From Parelaphostrongylus tenuis (taxonomy: Eukaryota > Nematoda > Chromadorea > Rhabditida > Metastrongylidae), in assembly GCA_019055375.1 (NCBI GenBank), contig JAHQIW010000218.1:1-64000 (forward strand): a stretch of DNA of 64,000 nt. Direction: 5' to 3'. Below, one piece after another: positions 34,964 through 44,850 of this stretch (position 1 is its first letter; the number at the start of each line of letters is the position of its first letter). The position numbers and the translations under genes were made by a program. A model generated the notes under the pieces. That model was not told where the DNA came from. It did not search any database and worked only from the letters and a program-made list of their open reading frames with translations.

Positions 34964-35086
34964 ACATCAGCGCGGAAAGCCCCTGAGGCTTTTTGGATAA
35001 ACCGCAAACGACCGAAAATGAATAGGAGGGAGGAATGCCCAAACATAACAAGTGATATGGCACCTCATCTCGGATTCAAATTCTAG
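34964..35086 (+). pseudogene. Penelope C-terminal tail, opposite orientation
   Basis: An uninterrupted 40-codon frame begins TSARKAPEAFWINRKRPKMN and continues RREECPNITSDMAP to TAG 35,084-35,086. It matches the C-terminal signature ISARKTLEAFWI...NR.EEC of Penelope-like proteins. It also matches the tail of the minus-strand copy at 34,139-34,250. It is a fragment, since everything upstream is absent. Confidence 0.85.
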
Positions 35087-35258
35087 TCTGAGTGGTGTTT
35101 ATTCTGTAAATTGTGTCACACTAGGCCGGTGACCGCTCTCATAAACCAAATAGGATTGGGGTTTTTCAAAATGACTAAACTGCTGAATTGTTCTCTATCA
35201 GATTTTTGATACTTGCAAAAATCAATCGAATAATCAAATATGATGATTTATGCGTCTA

Positions 35259-35293
35259 GGCTCTGACGAAGGCGTTGCCGCCGAGACTTAGCC
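35259..35293 (+). ncRNA. Hammerhead motif in right Penelope arm, GAAA changed
   Basis: GGCT, CTGACGA, a GGC..GCC helix II, GAGA in place of GAAA, then CTTAGCC. Helix I GGCT with AGCC still pairs, but A13/A14 is damaged and the cleavage triplet is altered. Inactive by expectation. Confidence 0.6.
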
Positions 35294-35365
35294 ATCGAGT
35301 TTTGAGGGGAAGAAGGCAAATATCAACCTCGTGCAAGTTTTGAATAAAGAAAAAGACAGTTCATG

Positions 35366-37829
35366 AAAAATTCTGCTTTCTGAATTATTAGTGATTCCTT
35401 GAAAAAATTTGGTCATTTCTTTTATCTATGTAAAATAAATTTTTATACACTGCGCATTCGTCCTGTCTTTTTGATGGGCTCTAGAGACAATGATATCATC
35501 GATCTAATTATGCAAATTAATTATCTCATGAGTAGATGAACACTTTGTTATGTCCTTAGAATCTCTTTTGTTTTTTTCACCACACTTTTGACGTTTTTTC
35601 TTTTTTCTCCTTTTTTTCTAGCGCTTTTCTGGTTGACATACTTTGTCAACAATGACGTTCATGCAGCAGTAGACGAGTTTACTTTCCAGCTGAAAGGAGT
35701 GTTCCCTAAGAAGGAGAACGCCTTTTATATTATTTCTATCTTTCTTTATTAACACATTCTTTTCTTTGAATCATTTGATTCTCAATTTCTTGCATAGATA
35801 ATTCATATGACTTGACGTCTCCTATTGCGTCGATACCAGCACTTTATTTTTGCATTTAAGTCTTTCTCACATGACTTTCACCCACTAAAATTAGATTTAT
35901 GTGTAGGTTTGGCTCTTGTTTGAGGATTTTGATATTCTTGTAAGAATTGAGTGGTGGGCAAAAAAAATCCTTTTAGCCGGGAAGTAAACTCAATTCTCTT
36001 ACAGAAGAGAGACCATAACACTGCAAAAATTCATTAGAAACACTGAGACTTTCGAATATTAGTTATCATAATGGCTGTCAGCTCAACAGAGTTCAAAAAG
36101 CGAAGTCGCAAATCCGATAAAACCTGTTAAAGGTTGGTGGCTGATAGCTAACATAGAGATGTTTAAGAATGAGTAGTGACGCAAATATGCCGCAGTTATG
36201 TAATGGTAGAGCACGCGTCCCCGGATCACGGATTCTATTCCAACCTGGGACCATTTTTTTGCTCACCCACTCAATTCTCTTAGGAATATATGAGGGATCG
36301 AAACACTGCGGAAAAAGTGCAGTAAAAATACTAGAAATTTTGGATTTTGGTATTCTTTATGAGTGCGAGCGAGTACTGGGCGATTCTATTATTTTTGGAA
36401 TACCCAATGATGTTAAGCAACATGCGAACATTCACGTCAGGCGAGACCTGAACCCGCATTTCACCCTTTTCGGAGGCGCATTCTTTTTTCTGGAATATCT
36501 GATGTGATTTTCTGAACTCTTTACCATAAGCAGTTATCGGCATTTGTAGCCAAAAGGAGCATATTAGGAGCTTCTTGTATCAACTCTTCAATTTCGGACT
36601 GACAGAGACTTCGTTTATCTGAGGAGGAGTGAATATATAAAAACACACGCCATCAGATTCACTATCGTTCGTCCTCACGTTGTTGAGCTTCATAGTTGTA
36701 TCGACTCGGATCTTCTCCTGTGGAACACTGCTTGAAAAGCCAACCTCGCTCGGTGATGTCCAAAATGGATGATGGCTGGTTACCAACTAATTACGACTTT
36801 TTTTGAGTTGAAAAACCGTCCTGAAGTGAAAGTTGGTTATCTTAAATACTAATAATTGAGATATTGCAAATTGTATTCTGTCATGAAAGAGGATAGATAA
36901 TAAATAAAATTTTGAAAGACTGAAGCTACAACTGCACCTTTAATACATCAGGGTCAAATGCTGATTTGTGATTCTCAGACCATTCCCGTTGACGAGTGAT
37001 TGTTGGTAGATTGATGGATTTGCAATGTGGCTGGAAGGACGACACGTGAACCCCCGTAAAGAGTAGTGACCACTTCGCAACCCAGTTGAGATTCCGCGTC
37101 TTATTCGTAACTCAGCATTATAGATTGCGTTTCTATCGCGTGCTCTGCCTTGGACAAGAATACGCGATAAGAAAATGTTAGAGCTTAGTGAAATAATATT
37201 TTGCCATATTCTATCAAGTCAAGTCAAGTAGATTGTCTAGGCTCTACTTTGAATTCTGCAGCCGCGACCGCGTTCAACAGCCATGTCCATTCACTGAATC
37301 ATAAGCCGACTTTACACATCACTAATCTACTCTTTACTGGATGCAATCCCATCGGTGAAACTTATCCAGTTCAGAAGCGTTCATCGGTTTTGCTTTGTAA
37401 GTAAGCCGTGAGCCGATTCAAATCAACGTCCGCGTGCAATTTCACTTCCACAAGCCAGCAAGACTAACGCGTTTTTTGCATCTACAAAGAATCCAGATAT
37501 TCGCCCATTGTCATAAAGTTATGCTTCCCTTGGGCCACTTAGCATGGCGACGCAAACTGCTCATCAGAAATCACCAACACAACCCATTTACTCTCTTCAA
37601 TTTCACAAAAGACTAATCGACTATTTAATGCTTTCCTATGTTTTGAAACTTGCACAAAGCTGTCATATAACCTTTTTTGTGAAATTACGACGCTTTCGCA
37701 TTCCTCAAAATCGGAACCGATTGTTCACAGCACTCTGGCGATATTGGTTTGGGTCGGAGCGAATCCAAAGGAGTGGAGCTCTGCTGGAATAGGGTTGCAA
37801 TAATCGACAGCGGCTGTTTGTCCAAAATA
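35366..37829. other. No recognised gene; tRNA-like debris at 36.19-36.49 kb
   Basis: The 112-codon frame at 36,169-36,507 lies over repeat debris: a tRNA-like module at about 36,190-36,255 (GTTATGTAATGGTAGAGCAC) and a diverged T-family arm at 36,400-36,490 (ATACCCAATGATG, then GACCTGAACCCGCATTTCAC). It is therefore not a gene. The rest is unassigned. Confidence 0.45.
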
Positions 37830-38470
37830 TTAGAACTTATATGTTAGACGCCAACAAATTCATGAACCGATCTCATTCGCTGCACAAAAACTCTTCATAG
37901 GAGTGTTAGTAGTCATTCGAAAGTTTAGATCTCTGACTACAGTGCACGTCGCTGGTTTTCAAAAACACTCTTTTGTAACGCTGTAAAATCCAGAATAAAA
38001 TTATGTTTTACAGCACGAAAAGCATATCACCGTGTAGAGAATTTTGCGTAGTGTCAAAATTGCTTATGTTTATCTAAGGATTCTGTCAATGCGGTGAAAA
38101 AAATTCTCAAACGAATACAATTATTTCAAAAGCGATCGCCCAGCCCCCTCCCACGCTCTGTGAATTAGCTGGTAGGCCAGGTGTCGAAAATGTGAAACTT
38201 GATAGATTTTTTTTTGCCTAACGGTATTTCCAGAAAATAAGCGCAACTTTGGAATCATTGGAGCATGCGACATCGAATTATTACTAATAGTCTATAGAAA
38301 GAGCTCTGTCCGATTACAGCGCTACAAAAGGGTGTTCTGAAAAGCCGGCCATCTTCCGAGTTACCCAGAGATTCAAGCTCTTGAGTGATTGTTAACACTC
38401 CTATGAAAAGTTCCTGTCCAGCGAACAAGATCGGCTTATAAATTTGTGACCGATAAGTATCATTGGAACT
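37830..38470. mobile_element. Foldback element F2, relative of F1
   Basis: The left arm has CCGATCTCATTCGCTG and TTCATAGGAGTGTTAG; the right arm complement has CCGATCTTGTTCGCTG and TTCATAGGAGTGTTAA. Inner parts (GCTGGTTTTCAAAAACACTC, GTAACGCTGT) pair with AGCGCTACAAAAGGGTGTTC and GAAAAGCC. The outer words match those of F1 at 8.4-9.2 kb. No coding capacity. Confidence 0.75.
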
Positions 38471-38934
38471 ACCCGATTATTTTTTTTCGCAATTTAGATA
38501 CTCTGTAATACAGTCACCAAAATTCATGATATTTTGTAGCTTGGTCAGCTGAGACATACAGCATACATGATTGCCACAAAACCAAATGTTTTCTTCATTC
38601 AATGTTTTTCTAGATTACTGAGCCGAGACGGAGTCTATGGAGCACACTTTCACTTGGCTAACAAGTCTGAGCTTTCGCTTCTACTAGAGCCGAGTTGACC
38701 CGAGTTGATGATCCACAGCTGCTCATTCACGCCACTATGCTGATCGCTCTCGGATATGGACTCATTCAATAGTGTGGGACATTGCTCAAATGACAGAATC
38801 TACTCGGCAGTGCTCTTTTGTACAGGACGGTTCTTTATCCATTTCCATTCCGTGCGATTTGCTTTATGCCGACAATGTATGTTGCAATAGCCGGTAAATT
38901 GTTAGCTGACACTTTTTTCAATTTAACATGACTT

Positions 38935-39225
38935 GTTATCACCTTTATTGTGCGCATCACAGCACATCATTCTCGCATTCGCTTCGTTTCCTTGCATTCA
39001 TCCTCCACAAAGGTCTCCACATATCGTCTTCATTTTCAATTCCTCTGAACGCTGGTAGAGAAAATTCTCAGTGCAGTCTTGGATGTAGCCGAGTTGAGGC
39101 GTTTCCTAGGTGTTCGCTGATTGATCGTAAGGAGTGTTTTGGAAGGAAAACGAACTACCGCTTTCCTAACAACTCGCTTTCTGAGAAACCTCACCACTAA
39201 TCACTGCACTATCCGCGCCTCATCT
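38935..39225 (-). mobile_element. SINE family S2, full-length-looking copy
   Basis: The minus strand begins with a tRNA-like head (GGATAGTGCAGTGATTAG), continues through a body with GAAACGCCTCAACTCGGC, and ends AATGCAAGGAAACGAAGCG. Open frames across it (38,928-39,200 and 39,121-39,324, plus strand) are by-products. Confidence 0.65.
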
Positions 39226-40266
39226 GGAACATGGCGTGGCAGTAACCGGCTTTCATCAAACCTCGGTAAGAATAATCAATATAATACATCAGTGGGTATG
39301 ATAAAAAGCAGACAGTATTTCTAGCAGTTCGCAATTTATCGCGGCCTATGAGTTAAAATTTATTGAGTTTTTTTAGATAACCATCTATAATTAAATAAAA
39401 TTTGTACAAGCACGACACTGAATTTGATAGAAATGTTCTAAAGGCTTGAAGTCAAATTCTTCCTAAAAACATAACTAACCACAGCCTTTTTTTTTCTAAG
39501 TCTGAACTTTTCGTTTTTCATCCTACTGGAACTTTTGCTCTCGTTCTCCATCTTTCCCAATTTTATTTCTTCATTCTTTCGTTTCTTCAAATCATGTTAT
39601 GGACAGTATTTCCATTCGTTTCTGATCCTCCAGTCTTTGTGATGCCTCACCATTTTGTAATGATCATCATTCTAATCTCATTCTTACTCTTCTTCTCTAA
39701 AACTTGCCCTCACTCTCCGTGTTTCATTCCATCAAACAGACGTCATTCATTTTAACTTTTTTATTCTTATTATTTATTATTTCATTCCGCTTAGTGCATC
39801 TGTCTTCTAGGACTCACTGTGTGGCTTCAGTCCATTTATATCAACACCACGCCTATTCTTCAGCAATTCGCTTGTGCTGGCTCCAGGAGTCGTTGACGAC
39901 CATATGATTCGTGAATGCCAGCTACTCAAAGCATCTCTCTATTCTTTACTGATGTAAGTTAGGCGCTTCGCTTTTTCATTCGCCAAAACTTTTGGTTTCT
40001 TTCGGCTATTTGTTGTTCACTATAAATCGTCAAATCTTATTATTTCGAACAAATTTCTTTCCTTTATTTCGCTAAGTGTCGTTGAAGTATTTAAGTGGAG
40101 ATTTTGTTTCTAGTGGTATTTTTTCGACTTTTTATTCATAAATATAATTCTAGCTATTGTATAATATGAGACAACATTATTTTTCGAATAGAGCAAAGGA
40201 AGGAAAAATAGGAGATTTTTCAAAAATCTTCTAGATTCCCCGCGACCATGAAAAATCACTTTAGCA
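39226..40266. other. No recognised feature
   Basis: T-rich, low-complexity sequence on the plus strand. A 67-codon hydrophobic frame at 39,704-39,907 follows from that composition. Confidence 0.4.
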
Positions 40267-40274
40267 TAGAAATT

Positions 40275-40899
40275 GATACTGTTCTATAATGGCGGCGCCA
40301 CTTGAGGCCTTTGGTAAAAGCGTATTCTTTGCTGTTATCTAACGAATGCATGATCATGTAATAGCTTGAATTATTAGAGGTATATTTTATTTCTCATATT
40401 TTTAACGCCGTACCAGTCAAAATAACATTTTGTTTCACATTTGAAGATTTCTCGCCAGATAAATTTTTTTTGCAACAAAATTTTAACCATTAGGTAGGGC
40501 AAATCTTTCTCATTGAAAAAATATGCTTGCTCTTTGGTATTACAGCTGTTCACCTTAGCCGATTAGATGTGCTCACTGAGTGTAAAACCCAATATTATTT
40601 CGGTCGTTACAAAGCTCGAAAAATTTTTTCCGAAAGCCAAATATACCATTACAATGGAGAAGATTTTCTCTAGTTATTAGAAGTTTATTACAATGGAACT
40701 TTTATCCAGTGAGAAATCTTCAAATGAGGAGCAGAATCTTACTTTAACTGGTACGGCGCCAAAAATAAGCTATTTGAGAAATTCAACATGCCATTGAAAT
40801 TCACTTAATTTGACCTATCGATAAACTACAGAAACGTTTTGTTAAAGCAGAAAATACGTTTTTACCGAAAGTCTCGTGACGCCATAATGGAACAGTACC
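40275..40899. mobile_element. MITE with GRTACTGTTCTAT ends, copy 1 (625 bp)
   Basis: The left end reads GATACTGTTCTATAATGGCG and the right end complement GTACTGTTCCATTATGGCG, so the termini are inverted. The flanks TAGAAATT (40,267-40,274) and TAGAAATC (40,900-40,907) look like an 8-bp target duplication with one change. Long internal stretches are also inverted (GTACCAGT..AACATTTTG and TTTGAAGATTTCTC against GAGAAATCTTCAAATG and ACTGGTAC). The element therefore folds almost end to end. It has no coding capacity. Copy 2 is at 53,353-54,004. An 8-bp duplication fits the hAT, P or Merlin superfamilies. Confidence 0.9.
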
Positions 40900-40907
40900 T
40901 AGAAATC

Positions 40908-41817
40908 ATGTAAATAAAAGTTACGCTGCTTTGGTATATAGTCATTGCGTTTTTTGAACAACAACTTGAACGCAATACACCCTAAACAGGAACACATTGG
41001 ATTCAAAACATGAATTACATATTTTTCAAATATGCACTAAAATCGGTGCACGTGGCTGGAAGTTTGCTTTCAACGTTCAAGATAATGATGAGTTAATGAT
41101 ATCACACTCAGCAATGTAATTCCTCAGACCTGTTCAGCTAGTAACGCTCCGATGTTCGACAAGAATGATTTAACACTTTTCACTATGAAGCACTTTTATT
41201 GCTTGCACCAATGGCAACGATCGGCAACTCGTTAAGACCTGTCGAGGGAGACTAGAGTCACAGGAAAATAGCATGTGATAGTTTACTGTAGTTAACCTAT
41301 ACATAAGAGAAATATTCAAGAGGGAGGGATAGCGATATGCTCAGCGATGCACTCTATAGGGAAGCAAACGCCGCTTCGACACCCTCCTTCCAGTCCACAC
41401 AATATCACCTTGACTCGGCTATTTTCAAAAATCCAAGAAAAATTGACACGACCAGCATTCTAACTCATTCATGAGGAAAGCGAAATTCTCAAGAAGTAGC
41501 CGAGCAGCGCACGAAGTGTTAAAGACATTTGAGGACAAAGAATGCGTGAAAACAAGTCAAATGCGATAAGTGTTGGGATTCACGTAATAGATGTGATGGG
41601 GGCTCATATAAATAAATAGAAGAGATAATTCAACCTATATGATTCTTAAAAATTACTAGAATAGCTTTTCGTGCACCTTATACTTACTTTCAAGCCTTGG
41701 TCTGGCGAAACGTGCACAACAGTGGTTTTTTTTGGGTTAATCATAGGAATGCTCTCGATGAGGTTTAAGAATATCGAAAAAAGCGAGTGTTATTGCTTGT
41801 ACATCTCAAACGATTAG
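40908..41817. other. No recognised feature
   Basis: Unassigned sequence between the MITE and mariner relic B. Confidence 0.4.
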
Positions 41818-42732
41818 TAGGTGTATAAATATGACTCCGCCGTTTTTTGTGCGGGAAAAGTGAACAAGTGTAAATTCTTTTTTCTTCAAAAAAGCGTTAA
41901 AAATGCTATTTATCTATATGTTTTATACAGACAAAATATTTCACATGATGGCTTATAGGACTTTGAAGATGATGAATTTCGTATCCGAGAAATGCCGTTT
42001 GAGGAAAATTTACTTTGCTGATTTATTAACCAAAAGTAACAGATATTCTTTGATTTTTTTATCGTTCAATTGCCCATTTTCTTGCCAACATTTTGGTATA
42101 CAACTTGCCTATGCTTGCTTTGAGATGGGCTGTCATTCTAACAAATTCACTTGTACTTATGCATTACGGCGCATAGGGGGAAAGTGCTGGTGCAGCAGCA
42201 CAAAAAATTGATGGAGGTTGGAGTGAGCTCTATCTTGGAGCAAGTGCGTGCAAGTTGTATATCAAAATATTCACAAGAAAAATTACAATTGAATGATGCT
42301 GAGGTCATGCAATTTGATTGTAAAAATGGTTTAAAACACCGAAACGGCAGAAAATACCCACTTTTGCTGCAAGATGACGCACGACATCATCTTACAAAAC
42401 AGATTGAAAACCTACAAAACAGCTGAGATGAGAGGTTTTAGAAGGTATCACCCTACACACCTTACTCCCTCAATATTGCACTTTTGAATTACCATTTAAA
42501 ATTAGCAAATGCAAATCACGAGTCAGTACTTTCTTAAAATTAGCGTTTTTCGGGTACAAAAGACGTCATCTGCGAGGTCTTTTCAGAACCATCATAAAAA
42601 ATATCTTTTTATATATTGAAAATATATAAGTAAACAGCGTTTTAACACACTTTCGAGCAAGGAAAGGATTTGCATATCTTCATTTCCACTATAATTACAG
42701 TGGAAAGCGGCGGAATTATAGTGGTACACCTA
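41818..42732 (+). mobile_element. Mariner relic B with both terminal repeats
   Basis: Left end TAGGTGTATAAATATGACTC then CGCCG; right end complement TTAGGTGTACCACTATAATTC then CGCCG. The TA at each boundary fits the TA target of mariners. The 915-bp length is too short for an intact mariner (usually about 1.3 kb), implying an internal deletion. Inside, the plus frame 42,151-42,426 reads LEQVRASCISKYSQEKLQLN and DAEVMQ, shared with relic A, and LLLQDDARHHL, which corresponds to the mariner HDNARPHVA block. Confidence 0.75.
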
Positions 42733-43234
42733 ATAGATATACTTGGCAAATATTGTTCAAAGCACGCAGTTCAGGGTCATCGCTTTCCCTACCAATCTTA
42801 AGCATCACATTCATTCTTTCCTAATAAGTTTTCAAACAACGACGCTGGCGATAAAAGATCCCATTCTTTTGCTATTTCTCTTTCACGTGAATGACAGCGA
42901 GTCATTACCTGGCAGAGTTTCATGATGGATGTGCTTCAATCCTATTTTACTACAACAGGACTCTAGACCTCTTTAACAGATTTTTCAAAGAAAGTATTCG
43001 AAAAATGATGAAGTTTATCGACGTGGACATACTTCATCTGAAACCAGTAATTGGGGTTTTATTTGGTTTTGAGTCTTCTCTCCCATTGTTTTTGCAGTTC
43101 GTCTTATTAATGACAATTATAAGCTGTATCATTTTTGCAAAAGGCGGTGATATTATCGTCAGCATCACTTTAATTTTATTTTAGGCATGACCCATACGTG
43201 AGCTTCTTGTCCATTTCTATCTACGCGACCCGTC
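42733..43234. other. No recognised feature
   Basis: Unassigned sequence. A 97-codon frame at 42,891-43,184 has hydrophobic stretches but no motif I know. Confidence 0.35.
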
Positions 43235-43490
43235 ATCACAGTTTAGTGTGCATATAGCAGCACTTCTAGCATTCTCTTCGTTTGCTACCACTCATCCTCC
43301 ACAGAGGTCTTCGAACTTGCGCTCGCCATGTTTTTTCGACTGCTGCTTGCAAAATCTCCTTGAAATCTCAGGAGAACTCAGGCAAAAGCGTTCTGCAAGG
43401 TTTTTGTTAATCATCTGCAAGAAAGCGTTGAAGGAGGGGATCGAATTACCACCTTGCTTTCTGATAATCTGCGTCACTAATCAATCGGCC
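43235..43490 (-). mobile_element. SINE family S2
   Basis: The minus strand shows TAATTCGATCCCC as B-box-like head, then a body ending AATGCTAGAAGTGCTGC. It aligns by eye with the copies at 38.9 and 54.9 kb. Confidence 0.6.
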
Positions 43491-43789
43491 GCCGCTTTCC
43501 TGTCAGTGATAATCGTTTGAGTGACTCATGAATCCTCCAATGAATCCTCAAATTTTTTCTTCAAGATGAAGGTATTCGTTATCAGAAGTGAGATTTGCTA
43601 TTTCTCGAAAGTACGTCAGTCTTGATCTTCTAATAAGTTATCGGAACATTCTTTCCTCTATATAATTGCCCCACTCAGAATGGTGCCGTTAGAGAAATAA
43701 ATGAGTGTACCTCAGCTATAATGCATTTTCAAGCCGCATAGTCGAGTTTGTATATATGCACATGCATTTTACATCCTATAGTTTTTCGG

Positions 43790-43871
43790 GGACTCGTATA
43801 TCGCAGTGGTTAGAGATGCTGCGTAATGCACACTAAATTGATCACTAGTTCAATCCCATTCGTCGAGTTCG
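43790..43871 (+). repeat. tRNA-like sequence with seven-pair acceptor stem
   Basis: GGACTCG at the start pairs with CGAGTTC at the end (one G-U). An A-box-like CGCAGTGGTTAGAG and B-box-like AGTTCAATCCC lie between. The anticodon arm is not convincing. It could be a degenerate tRNA gene or a SINE head. Confidence 0.4.
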
Positions 43872-44708
43872 CCAACCTTCTAAATCTCAAGGGTCCAGAA
43901 ACAGCTACCGGTCATGTTTGGAAGAAATTAGAAAACAGCGTGATACCCAGATGAGCTGCATGCGGATGTATGGGCAAGCCAAGTATGTATTCAGAGCTAC
44001 CTCTCGATGCTACAAATGGGGTCGGACACATAGCTTATTCATCAAGGATTGCTCAACATCGAGCGCTCTATCCTCATATCCTTTGTCCATTCAAAGGAGT
44101 ATATGCAGTGTAGTAGCCGAAGGTATCGTGCAGTCAGCGATGAGTCGATGCCGTACACCGGGCTAACAAAGTAGTCGACGCAAGCAAATTGCCTGAGAAT
44201 ATGTAGACACTTGGCGAGCACTGATTTGTTCGAAAAACAAGCATGATGAGCAGCCATGGTTTCATACCAATAGCATCAATAGAACTTGCGAGCTGCGTAT
44301 TGATGGGCATGCTAAAAGGAGAAATGGAGACTTCAGGGATGATCAGTTGAATGGCATTCGACAGATTCACAGGATAAGCATGTGATTTAGGATATTGAAT
44401 AAGTTAATATTTGAAAATTTTTTGAAAATATTCGAAATTTTAGTGTTAAATGTGTTTTACATGGTTCAAGCTTTCATTACGTTTCGTGGTAAGTTGGCTG
44501 AAAACATTGCAAGTAAAATATTCTTTCGTTTATCTGTATTCCGACAATTCCATGAGTACTGCAAGTTTCCCATGGTTTTTCTTCTATTTGACGTTTGTTT
44601 TCTTTTTTCTACCATAGAGCTTTCTGACTTGCAACATTTTTCCTAAACTATTTACAAACAGCTACTCGAATCGTTCATTATCTTAATCATACGCACTATG
44701 ACTTTCAG

Positions 44709-44850
44709 TTGGTCGCTGGAGGCACTTCATCCAATCTATTCACAGTTAGACACAAAATCGATACCAACGAATGGAAAACGAGGTGAACCACTGCAAGTTC
44801 AAATCGGGTTCTATGTGGAGAGCCTCGGAAACTTCAGGTCAACAGAAATG
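44709..44850 (+). CDS. Channel exon 1 found: start of ligand-binding domain
   Basis: Follows the acceptor ACTTTCAG and ends at ATG|GTGGGC. It encodes [13 protein letters not shown] and later [18 protein letters not shown], the first beta strands of the extracellular domain. It enters in phase 2, so an upstream exon is required. An in-frame ATG at 44,698 lies inside the acceptor and is probably not the start. Confidence 0.85.

Larger units (their letters stand above)
33243..35365. mobile_element. Penelope-like element, head-to-head remnant with nested insertions
   Basis: The left part reads on the minus strand (end of the reverse-transcriptase region, GIY-YIG domain, C-terminal tail, then terminal repeat). 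The right part reads on the plus strand (C-terminal tail, then terminal repeat). The two terminal arms match each other inverted: CTTGCACGAGGTTG..CTCAAAACTCGATGG at 33,260 against CATCGAGTTTTGAGG..CAACCTCGTGCAAG at 35,294-35,334. The left arm is interrupted by foldback T2 (33,378-33,788) and a hammerhead repeat (33,855-34,040). The solo arm at 19.4 kb shows the uninterrupted order. Inverted terminal repeats and a GIY-YIG endonuclease are hallmarks of Penelope-like elements. Most of the reverse transcriptase is absent. Confidence 0.85.

Noticed and set aside
36169..36507. 112-codon plus-strand open frame
   Set aside because: It spans a tRNA-like module and a diverged arm of the T foldback family, so it is repeat-derived.
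42891..43184. Hydrophobic 97-codon frame as possible N-terminal exon of the channel
   Set aside because: The sequence has no ligand-binding-domain motif and no splice donor in phase with the exon at 44,709.
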